Assembly: GCA_003641465.1 (NCBI GenBank)
Contig: QNAJ01000130.1
Coordinates: 1-5,014 of the forward strand
Direction: 5' to 3'
From: Verrucomicrobiota bacterium
GTDB lineage: Bacteria > Verrucomicrobiota > Kiritimatiellia > B70-G9
Length of the DNA stretch: 5,014 nucleotides
In this document: one piece after another, positions 1 through 5,014 of the stretch
Layout of the letters: the number at the start of each line of letters is the position of its first letter
How positions within the stretch are numbered: position 1 is the stretch's first letter
Notes under the pieces: generated by a model
Told to the model about the DNA's origin: nothing
Database searches by the model: none
What the model saw: only the letters and a program-made list of their open reading frames with translations
Made by a program: the position numbers and the translations under genes

Positions 1-474
1 CCTGCCTGCAGGTACCACATCCGACGGCCGCACAGCCCTTACCTGCACAGGTGTACTCCCGGCTCCCTCCGCCGACTCCGGGCTGACCGCCTCAGCCTGC
101 CTCTCCCGCTCTACCGCTTCGACCGCCGGTTCCTCGCGGCTCAAAGCGATGATCCGGTCGTTCAGGTACCGGATGCGATATGAGATCACCGGCGGATCCA
201 CAGCCGGAAACTTCTTCTGGATGGTCTGGTACAGCTCGCGCGCCTTGGAGTATGCCGCAATGGCCTCCTGAGTGCGGCCCGCTGACGCGGCACGGTCGCC
301 GTCAATCAGCGACTGGTATGCCTCCGTCCGCAGAGCCGCCGCCTCATCATCCATCTCAGCCGCTGCATGGCCCACCCCCAGCGCCGTCACCATGATGAGG
401 CCGAGCACGACCAGGCCTGTGCCAGTCAGCTTCCAGCGCCGGCCGTTGTTTCTCGGTAGAGGGTAACTTTTCAT
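1..474 (-). CDS. Exported protein with a TPR-like helical hairpin, 3' end outside window
   Basis: The frame is open from an ATG at 474 down to the left edge: 158 codons and no stop, so the C-terminus is missing. Residues 1-15 are polar and basic. A hydrophobic stretch follows at about 19-36 and ends in an alanine-rich segment (GHAAA, 35-39), which looks like a signal peptide cut near residue 39 or, less likely, a single membrane anchor. Residues about 51-85 form one TPR-like hairpin (AYQSLIDGDRAASAGRTQEA, then IAAYSKARELYQ). Next come a proline-containing link, a helix with YRIRYLNDRI (99-108), and a disordered Glu/Ala/Ser/Pro-rich tail. An AGGAG ribosome site lies 10 nt before the ATG. The gene follows the larger coiled-coil/TPR gene on the same strand after 31 bp, so co-transcription is likely. 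I infer an envelope or periplasmic scaffold role; no specific function is recognisable. Confidence 0.75.
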   Translation of the reverse strand, partial: MKSYPLPRNNGRRWKLTGTGLVVLGLIMVTALGVGHAAAEMDDEAAALRTEAYQSLIDGDRAASAGRTQEAIAAYSKARELYQTIQKKFPAVDPPVISYRIRYLNDRIIALSREEPAVEAVERERQAEAVSPESAEGAGSTPVQVRAVRPSDVVPAGR

Positions 475-484
475 GCTGGCTTCA

Positions 485-491
485 CTCCTCT
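485..491 (-). promoter_or_regulatory. Ribosome binding site of the left-edge exported protein
   Basis: On the minus strand this reads AGAGGAG, with the AGGAG core ending 10 nt before the ATG at 474. It lies in the 31-bp gap after the TAA of the upstream gene. It supports the choice of start for a gene whose stop is not in the window. Confidence 0.6.
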
Positions 492-505
492 CTCTGAACC
501 TGCCT

Positions 506-1528
506 TTACCTGCCGGAATCGGTCGTCTCACCATAAAGGGTCTTTTCCAGCACCTCGTCCCGGGGGCTTCCCAGACTTACAGATTTTTCATAGAGCCGGC
601 GCGCTTCAGGAAGATTCTGGTCGCCCTTCTCGCACAGCACGACCGCCAGGTTGAAGTACGCTTCCGCCAGGGTGGGATCCAACTCCGCAGAACGGCGGAA
701 CTCTTCTTCGGCCTCCGCGCGCCTTCCCAAGGAGTGCAGGACTATCCCGCGGTAGTTGTGCAGTTGCGCGTCATCCGGCGCTTGGGCCACTGCCTGGTCA
801 AGCAGCTCCAAGCCCCTGACGGCATCGTCCCTCCGCCATGCGATGACCCCGGAAAGTCCCAGAGCCTGCGGATTCTGCGGGTCGAGCTGCAGCACCTGCC
901 GGCAATACTCTTCGGCGCTGTCCAGGTCATTCAGTCCGTAACAGGCCACCGCCGCGCCGAGAAGCGCATCCTCGTCCTCCGGTCGCGCCGTCAGAATCTG
1001 CTTGTAGGCCTCCAGAGCACCGTCGAAATCCTGGGCTGCTATCAAATCGGATGCTTCGTCCGCGATACGCTGCAGTCGGTCCTGGGCCCCTGTCTCGCCC
1101 CCGGCCTCCTTGTCTGCGGCCTCCGCCGTCGTCGGCTCCGGACCGGCCCGCGTCTCCAGGGCCTGCCGCAATGCAGCTATCTCCCGTTCACGTGCCCTCA
1201 ACTCGTCCTGCAGCTCGACCACTTTTTGCTGCAGCTCCGCAACCACCGCCTTCTCCGTCCTCCGTCGGCGCATGCGCGCTCCCGACTCCAGCTCCCTGAC
1301 CCGGCGTTGCAGCCGCCTGATCTGCTGCTTCAACCGCTGGTTCTCGACAGCCAGCTTTTCCTTGTCCTGGCGCGTAGCTTCGAGTTCCTGCTTGAAAAAG
1401 GAAAAGGCCTTCTGCAGATCGGAAAGCTGCCTCTCCAGGGCCTGGCTCCCCCCATCCCCCAGAGTCGGCGTGGCCATGCACACTACCAGCCATAGTATTC
1501 CGGCCGCCTCGGTTCTGGCTCTGATCAT
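506..1528 (-). CDS. Secreted coiled-coil and TPR-repeat protein
   Basis: A 340-residue protein. Residues 1-24 form a signal peptide: basic MIRAR start, hydrophobic AAGILWLVVCMA core, cleavage probably after TLG (22-24). Residues about 28-127 are a long charged coiled coil rich in Glu, Gln, Lys and Arg, interrupted near 84-91 by a basic patch (RMRRRR). A linker at about 128-148 is rich in Glu, Ala, Gly and Thr. Residues about 151-322 hold roughly five TPR units with typical positions, for example DFDGALEAYKQILTARPEDE, LDSAEEYCRQVLQLDP, AEAEEEFRRSAELDP and AYFNLAVVL. The last unit carries a short insertion (GDQNLPEAR). The frame stays open upstream to 1735, but the start at 1528 is preferred: it has an AAGGGGG site 4 nt away and puts the signal peptide at the N-terminus. 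Signal peptide, coiled coil and C-terminal TPRs resemble the architecture of CpoB/YbgF, but the coiled coil is longer and no Tol-Pal gene is visible, so I assign no name. Probably a periplasmic oligomeric scaffold. Confidence 0.85.
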   Translation of the reverse strand: MIRARTEAAGILWLVVCMATPTLGDGGSQALERQLSDLQKAFSFFKQELEATRQDKEKLAVENQRLKQQIRRLQRRVRELESGARMRRRRTEKAVVAELQQKVVELQDELRAREREIAALRQALETRAGPEPTTAEAADKEAGGETGAQDRLQRIADEASDLIAAQDFDGALEAYKQILTARPEDEDALLGAAVACYGLNDLDSAEEYCRQVLQLDPQNPQALGLSGVIAWRRDDAVRGLELLDQAVAQAPDDAQLHNYRGIVLHSLGRRAEAEEEFRRSAELDPTLAEAYFNLAVVLCEKGDQNLPEARRLYEKSVSLGSPRDEVLEKTLYGETTDSGR

Positions 1529-1532
1529 AAAT

Positions 1533-1539
1533 CCCCCTT
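1533..1539 (-). promoter_or_regulatory. Ribosome binding site deciding the start of the coiled-coil/TPR gene
   Basis: On the minus strand this reads AAGGGGG, one base from the AAGGAGG consensus and 4 nt before the ATG at 1528. The upstream in-frame ATGs at 1588 and 1735 have no comparable site and would bury the signal peptide behind 20 or 69 extra residues. Confidence 0.6.
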
Positions 1540-1587
1540 GAAATTCAACACGGTACTCCGTTTCCCTCTGCTGCCGGGTTGCGGTCA

Positions 1588-1615
1588 TATTTACGTCTTC
1601 ATGGTACCACTTCAA
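1588..1615 (-). promoter_or_regulatory. Possible promoter for the TPR gene pair (weak)
   Basis: On the minus strand TTGAAG (1615-1610) and TAAATA (1593-1588) are separated by 16 bp. The -35 box matches the consensus at 4 of 6 positions, but the -10 matches at only about 3 of 6. The surroundings are locally AT-richer than the rest of the region. A transcript from here would have a leader of roughly 50 nt before the ATG at 1528. Seen by eye only. Confidence 0.25.
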
Positions 1616-1662
1616 GCCAAAACACCGCCACCGCGGCCTCCATCCGCAGGCAGCGAGCCGGA

Positions 1663-1691
1663 TTGCACCGCCGCGGGCAATTTCGTATTGT
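1663..1691 (+). promoter_or_regulatory. Possible sigma-70-type promoter for cstA-kdsD-deoB
   Basis: TTGCAC (1663-1668) and TATTGT (1686-1691) are spaced by exactly 17 bp. The -10 box matches TATAAT at 4 of 6 positions; the -35 has the key TTG. Transcription would begin near 1698, inside the palindrome at 1695-1707, leaving a leader of about 50 nt before the cstA ATG. Plausible but unproven. Confidence 0.3.
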
Positions 1692-1694
1692 GAT

Positions 1695-1707
1695 AGGCCG
1701 CCGGCCT
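1695..1707. repeat. 13-bp palindrome at the predicted cstA transcription start
   Basis: AGGCCG-C-CGGCCT is perfectly self-complementary around a single central base and sits 3 bp after the candidate -10 box. This is where a repressor operator or a 5'-leader hairpin would lie. It is very GC-rich, so chance occurrence in this genome is a real alternative. Confidence 0.35.
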
Positions 1708-1737
1708 GTGTAACACTCAGCTCACACGCCGGCATTC

Positions 1738-1743
1738 ACGGAG
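1738..1743 (+). promoter_or_regulatory. Ribosome binding site of cstA
   Basis: ACGGAG lies 7 nt before the ATG at 1751, a good distance for a Shine-Dalgarno site. It supports the chosen cstA start, after which the first membrane helix begins at once. Confidence 0.5.
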
Positions 1744-1750
1744 CTGTTCA

Positions 1751-3442
1751 ATGACGGCAACCGTACTGATAGCAGCTTTCATTTTCTTTACCGCGGGCTA
1801 TCGGATCTACGGCCGCTTCCTCGAGCACAGGCTGGGAATCAGCTCGGAGAGATCCGTGCCATCCCGCGATCTGCAGGACGGGGTGGACTACGTGCCAACG
1901 CGAAGCCCGATCCTTTTCGGGCACCATTTCAGCTCTATCGCCGGTGCCGGTCCCATCGTGGGACCCATCATCGCCGGATTGGCCTTCGGCTGGCTGCCGG
2001 CTCTCTTGTGGATCATCGTTGGGGCGATCTTTGTCGGAGGAGTACACGACTTCTCCTCGCTGGTGGCCAGCATCCGGCACCGCGGCCGGTCTATCGCTGA
2101 AATCGCACATGAGTACATGCCGCGCGGCGTCTACCTGGCGTTCCTGATCTTTATCTGGCTGACACTGGTATACGTATTGATCGTGTTTCTGGACCTGGTA
2201 GCTGCCGGATTCGCTCCCCCCCAGCCCGAGCTCGCTCAGGCCGGCGGAGCCGTCGCCACCGCAGCCCTCTGCTATATTGTCCTTGCCGTTCTCTTCGGGA
2301 TCAGCATCTACCGGTTCCGGATTCCCCAGGCATACGGGGCCCTGGTATTCGTGCCCCTCGTCTTTCTGTTCCTGTGGGTCGGCTACCGGTTCCCGCTGAC
2401 CCCCGACAAGTTGCCGCTGCTATGGCAATCGCCCAGGAAGACCTGGTACGTGATACTGCTGGTATATTGCTTCGCGGCATCCAGCCTGCCGGTGTGGGTG
2501 CTGCTCCAGCCGCGTGACTTCCTTTCTTCCTTTCTGTTATATGCCTGCCTTCTCATGGGAGGCGCCGGAATGCTCCTCAGCTCGCTGAAAGGCACCCTTG
2601 CGACCCAGTACCCCGCCCTGGTGGCCTGGAAAGATCCCCATCTCGGCTTCATCTACCCCGCCCTTTTCATAACCGTGGCCTGCGGAGCGGTGAGCGGTTT
2701 TCACTCACTGGTGGCATCCGGAACCACATCCAAGCAGCTCGATTCGGAGACTTCGGCGCGTCCTATAGCCTACGGCTCCATGCTGACCGAGGGCATCCTC
2801 GCCATCGTGGCGCTGGGAACCATCATGATCCTCAGCCGCCGGCCGACTGGTGCGGCTCCGGTCGGCCTCTTTGCTCAGGGTATGGGGAAGTTTCTCTCCG
2901 CTGTCGGAATACCTGCTCGTGTGGGAACCGCCTTCGGCCTGCTGGCCATCAGTACCTTCCTGCTGACTACGCTGGACACCGCCACGCGCCTGACGCGCTT
3001 CATCTTTCAGGAATTCACCGGTCTGTGGAACTGGGCCGGCCGGATCCTGGGCAGTGTGCTCAGCCTGACGGTAACCGGCGTAGTCGTTTTCCAGAAAATC
3101 CGGTCGCCCGACGGAACTCTCATTCCGGCCTGGAAAGCCATCTGGCCCGCATTCGGCACCACCAATCAGCTTCTCGCGGCACTGGCCCTTGCAGTGGTCT
3201 ACACCTGGCTGCGCCGGAAGGGAAGCAAGGCGTGGTTCATCCTCATTCCGGCCCTGTTCATGGCCGCCACTACGCTAACCAGCCTGGTTCTCCTTTCGGT
3301 ACGCAACCTGGGAGCCACCGGTAACCGGCTGGTCGGCTGGGTCAGCCTGGGTATGTTGGTGCTGGCGCTGTTTGTTCTCTGGAGTGCGGCCTCCGCGGTT
3401 CTGAAGCGTCCGGAGGAGCGGAAAGAGCAAAGGTTCGCATGA
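1751..3442 (+). CDS. cstA: CstA-family carbon-starvation membrane transporter (pyruvate/peptide uptake)
   Basis: A 563-residue inner-membrane protein with about 14-15 hydrophobic segments, starting with a helix at about 2-18. CstA landmarks appear in order: DGVDYVPTR (43-51), LFGHHFSSIAGAGPIVGP (55-72), HDFSSLVASIRHRGRSIAEI (99-118), LPVWVLLQPRDFLSS (246-260), FHSLVASGTTSKQL (317-330), YGSMLTEG (341-348), TTLDTATRLTRFIFQE (406-421) and WPAFGTTNQLLAALAL (465-480). Family members studied in E. coli (CstA, BtsT) import pyruvate, and CstA has also been linked to peptide uptake; the substrate here cannot be read from sequence. It is shorter than E. coli CstA (about 700 residues), but all core motifs are present and the end looks natural: the last helix (about 528-549), then a charged tail. 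It is therefore a short-form member rather than a truncated one. It heads an operon whose next gene overlaps by 4 nt. No sensor kinase or response regulator gene is visible in the window. Confidence 0.95.
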   Translation: MTATVLIAAFIFFTAGYRIYGRFLEHRLGISSERSVPSRDLQDGVDYVPTRSPILFGHHFSSIAGAGPIVGPIIAGLAFGWLPALLWIIVGAIFVGGVHDFSSLVASIRHRGRSIAEIAHEYMPRGVYLAFLIFIWLTLVYVLIVFLDLVAAGFAPPQPELAQAGGAVATAALCYIVLAVLFGISIYRFRIPQAYGALVFVPLVFLFLWVGYRFPLTPDKLPLLWQSPRKTWYVILLVYCFAASSLPVWVLLQPRDFLSSFLLYACLLMGGAGMLLSSLKGTLATQYPALVAWKDPHLGFIYPALFITVACGAVSGFHSLVASGTTSKQLDSETSARPIAYGSMLTEGILAIVALGTIMILSRRPTGAAPVGLFAQGMGKFLSAVGIPARVGTAFGLLAISTFLLTTLDTATRLTRFIFQEFTGLWNWAGRILGSVLSLTVTGVVVFQKIRSPDGTLIPAWKAIWPAFGTTNQLLAALALAVVYTWLRRKGSKAWFILIPALFMAATTLTSLVLLSVRNLGATGNRLVGWVSLGMLVLALFVLWSAASAVLKRPEERKEQRFA

Positions 3443-4428
3443 CGAAAAAATCTTCCAGGGCATATCTCGACCGCGCACGGGAAGTCTTCGACATCGAAAT
3501 CGAGGCCCTGGAGCGGGTGCGCGACCGACTCGGCGAGGAGTTCTCACGGGCGGTGAACCTGATGTTGGAGGCGCTTTCGCGCGGGGGGAAGATAATCATC
3601 ACCGGAATCGGCAAGAACCTCCCGGTCGGACAGAAGATCGCCGCCACCCTCACCAGCACCGGCGCACCGGCGGTCTTTCTGCATCCTCTGGAAGCCATGC
3701 ACGGGGACCTGGGTATCGTGGCCGATGGCGACGTTGTGCTGGCCCTCAGTTATACCGGCGAGACCGAGGAACTCGCCACCCTTTTACCCATTCTCAAACG
3801 CAGCGGCGCGCATATCATCGCCGTGACCGGAAACCCGGGAAGCACCCTCGCCTCACATAGCGACCTGGTCCTGAACGTACGCGTGGATAGGGAAGCCTGT
3901 CCCTTCAATATGGCTCCCACCGCCAGCACCACCGCCACTCTGGCTTTGTGCGACGCGCTGGCCATGGTGCTTCTGGAAGCCCGGGGATTCCGCAAGGAAG
4001 ACTACGCGCTGCTCCATCCCGGCGGCGCCATCGGCCGCACGCTGCTCCTGCGGGCCGCCGATATCATGCGCACCGGCGACCGCCTGGCCTGCGTGAAGGT
4101 CGGCACCACGGTCAAGGAAGCCATCCTGGCCATGACCAGTGCCCGCGCCGGCTCGGTCGCGGTGACCGATAAGGAAGGCAAGCTCCTCGGAATCTTCACC
4201 GACGGCGACCTGCGCCGGCATCTCACCGATAATTCCAACCTCACCGAGCGCCGGATCGAAGAAGTGATGACTCCCGATCCCGTCGCCGTATCCCGCGATG
4301 CCCTGGCGGTGGAAGTGCTGTCGGTGTATGAGACCCATGATATTGATGACCTGATCGTAGTGGACGGAGACAACCGCGTGGTGGGCATGATTGATATCCA
4401 GGACCTGCCCAAGTTCAAGATATTATGA
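3439..4428 (+). CDS. kdsD: D-arabinose-5-phosphate isomerase, SIS + 2 CBS domains (KdsD/KpsF/GutQ family)
   Basis: Cytosolic enzyme interconverting D-ribulose-5-phosphate and D-arabinose-5-phosphate, the first step to Kdo for LPS. At 329 residues it matches the family length (E. coli KdsD 328). The SIS sugar-isomerase domain spans about 30-205; CBS domains lie at about 207-262 (with GIFTDGDLRRHL) and 275-327. Compared with E. coli KdsD as I recall it, the first 200 residues align without gaps, and the residues reported as important there fall at the same numbers: K59, H88, E111, E152 and H193. Other signatures are STGAPAVFLHPLEAMHGDLG, EACPFNMAPTASTTATLAL and HPGGAIGRTLL. One oddity is that the usual GKSGHIG loop reads GKNLPVG (58-64). 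The ATG overlaps the cstA stop and the stop overlaps the deoB start, both as ATGA, so translation is probably coupled. GutQ and KpsF paralogues share this fold, so the exact pathway is inferred. No kdsC, kdsA or kdsB lies alongside in the window. Confidence 0.93.
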   Translation: MTKKSSRAYLDRAREVFDIEIEALERVRDRLGEEFSRAVNLMLEALSRGGKIIITGIGKNLPVGQKIAATLTSTGAPAVFLHPLEAMHGDLGIVADGDVVLALSYTGETEELATLLPILKRSGAHIIAVTGNPGSTLASHSDLVLNVRVDREACPFNMAPTASTTATLALCDALAMVLLEARGFRKEDYALLHPGGAIGRTLLLRAADIMRTGDRLACVKVGTTVKEAILAMTSARAGSVAVTDKEGKLLGIFTDGDLRRHLTDNSNLTERRIEEVMTPDPVAVSRDALAVEVLSVYETHDIDDLIVVDGDNRVVGMIDIQDLPKFKIL

Positions 4429-5014
4429 ACCCGGCAGCCAGGCGGCGCGTTTTTCTGATCGTTCTCGATTCGGTAGGCATCGCCCCCGCCCCCGACGCCG
4501 CCGAGTATGGTGACGAAGGAGCCGCCACCCTGCCGCATACCGCCGACGCCGTAGGAGGTCTTAACCTCCCTACCCTGCAGGCCATGGGGCTGGGCAACAT
4601 ACCCGAACTGATCGCAGGCGGCCTGCCCATCCGCGGAGTACCACCCGCCTCCCGGCCTACCGCTTCATACGGCGCCCTCTGCGAGCAGTCCGAAGGTAAG
4701 GACACCATCACCGGGCACTGGGAACTCGCCGGCATACTCATGCGGCCCGGTTTCACCCTGTTTCCGCCCGGACCGCCGTCTTTTCCGGAGGATCTCGTCC
4801 GGGAATTCGAGCGGCGTACCGGAAGGCCGACCATCGGCAACAAGGCCGCCAGCGGCACGGAAATCATTCAGGAGCTCGGCGAGCAGCACATGCGTGAAGG
4901 GGCCTGGATCATTTATACCAGCGCCGACTCGGTTTTTCAGATCGCCGCCCATACTGATATCATCCCCTTGGAAGAACTTTACCGCGCCTGCGAAATCGCC
5001 CGCGAACTGTGCAA
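4425..5014 (+). CDS. deoB: Phosphopentomutase, N-terminal half (gene continues past right edge)
   Basis: Cytosolic enzyme interconverting (deoxy)ribose-1-phosphate and (deoxy)ribose-5-phosphate, linking nucleoside salvage to the pentose phosphate pathway. The window holds 196 codons of a protein usually near 390-400 residues. Visible motifs are FLIVLDSVGIAPAPDA with metal ligand D15; GKDTITGHWE (91-100), whose T94 corresponds to the phosphorylated T85 of the Bacillus cereus enzyme; GNKAASGTEIIQELG (138-152); and YTSADSVFQIAAH (164-176), where S166, D168 and V170 match the substrate-side positions. The remaining metal ligands lie in the C-terminal half, which is not in the window. An alkaline-phosphatase-like core comes first and the cap domain begins after about residue 100. 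The ATG overlaps the kdsD stop (ATGA), and no strong ribosome site precedes it, which fits translational coupling. The residue after AAH is Thr, where I expect Glu. Confidence 0.95.
   Translation, partial: MNPAARRRVFLIVLDSVGIAPAPDAAEYGDEGAATLPHTADAVGGLNLPTLQAMGLGNIPELIAGGLPIRGVPPASRPTASYGALCEQSEGKDTITGHWELAGILMRPGFTLFPPGPPSFPEDLVREFERRTGRPTIGNKAASGTEIIQELGEQHMREGAWIIYTSADSVFQIAAHTDIIPLEELYRACEIARELC

Larger units (their letters stand above)
1529..1750. promoter_or_regulatory. Divergent intergenic region between the TPR gene and cstA
   Basis: These 222 bp separate two oppositely transcribed units and must hold both promoters. I see candidate sigma-70-like boxes in each direction, a 13-bp palindrome and a small GTGT/ACAC inverted repeat, all listed separately where useful. 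There is no convincing small ORF, terminator or riboswitch-like structure. The in-frame extension of the minus-strand TPR ORF through this region (1529-1735) looks like noncoding sequence that happens to stay open in GC-rich DNA. Confidence 0.6.

Noticed and set aside
473..1495. A 340-codon open frame on the plus strand
   Set aside because: It is the antisense shadow of the minus-strand coiled-coil/TPR gene. Its translation is rich in Leu, Arg, Pro and Gln without recognisable domains, and the minus-strand product has a signal peptide, a coiled coil and clear TPR units.
1622..1678. Repeated CACCGCC...CCGCGG-like words in the intergenic region (1624-1636 and 1666-1677)
   Set aside because: Short GC-rich words with different internal spacing; expected by chance in this composition and not convincing as paired operators.
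1529..1735. 69-residue N-terminal extension of the TPR protein, starting at 1735 or 1588
   Set aside because: It would place the signal peptide inside the protein, would run to within 16 bp of the divergent cstA start, and lacks a good ribosome site. The ATG at 1528 has AAGGGGG at a fitting distance.
1577..1762. Near-identical 12-mers ATGACCGCAACC (minus strand, 1588-1577) and ATGACGGCAACC (cstA start, 1751-1762)
   Set aside because: The match stops after 12 bases with one mismatch, and neither flank is similar. Most likely chance; it does not indicate a duplicated start region.
3025..3324. 99-codon plus-strand frame inside cstA
   Set aside because: It overlaps the conserved C-terminal motifs of CstA in another frame, and its translation has no membrane or domain pattern.
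3853..4538. Long antisense frames under kdsD and deoB (3853-4338 and 4002-4538)
   Set aside because: They lie fully opposite well-supported conserved enzymes, have low-complexity translations and show no domains. Typical GC-rich shadow frames.
1..5014. Rho-independent terminators, tRNAs, CRISPR repeats, insertion-sequence ends
   Set aside because: I looked on both strands and found no GC hairpin followed by a T-run, no tRNA-like arms, no regular repeats and no transposase. Both transcription units run off the window edges, so their terminators would lie outside.

Overview
The window looks like an ordinary piece of chromosome from a GC-rich, Gram-negative-type bacterium. There is no sign of a mobile element, CRISPR array, rRNA or tRNA. 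The Gram-negative inference rests mainly on an arabinose-5-phosphate isomerase (KdsD), the entry enzyme for Kdo, a sugar of the LPS core. The two exported TPR proteins, the mixed gene neighbourhood and the GC-rich composition would fit the PVC superphylum (Kiritimatiellota/Verrucomicrobiota/Lentisphaerota), but this is only an impression; no marker gene in the window fixes the phylum.

Layout: two transcription units diverge from a 222-bp intergenic region (1529-1750). Leftward on the minus strand lies a secreted coiled-coil/TPR protein (1528 to 506). A second exported protein with one TPR-like hairpin follows 31 bp downstream; it starts at 474 and runs off the left edge without a stop. Rightward on the plus strand lie cstA (CstA-family carbon-starvation transporter, 1751-3442), kdsD (SIS + two CBS domains, 3439-4428) and the 5' half of deoB (phosphopentomutase, 4425 to beyond the right edge). 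Both junctions of the rightward unit are 4-nt ATGA stop/start overlaps, so the three genes are almost certainly one translationally coupled operon.

How the genes may work together: CstA-family proteins import pyruvate or peptides. DeoB feeds nucleoside-derived ribose-1-phosphate into ribose-5-phosphate, which is one isomerisation away from ribulose-5-phosphate, the KdsD substrate. A link from carbon scavenging and nucleoside salvage to pentose phosphates and envelope sugar is plausible but inferred from gene order only. The leftward pair probably acts in the cell envelope; its function is not recognisable.

No undescribed system is evident. The points most worth a second look are an altered GKSG-type loop in KdsD, the unusual cstA-kdsD-deoB coupling, the coiled-coil/TPR protein with CpoB-like architecture, and a palindrome at the predicted cstA promoter.
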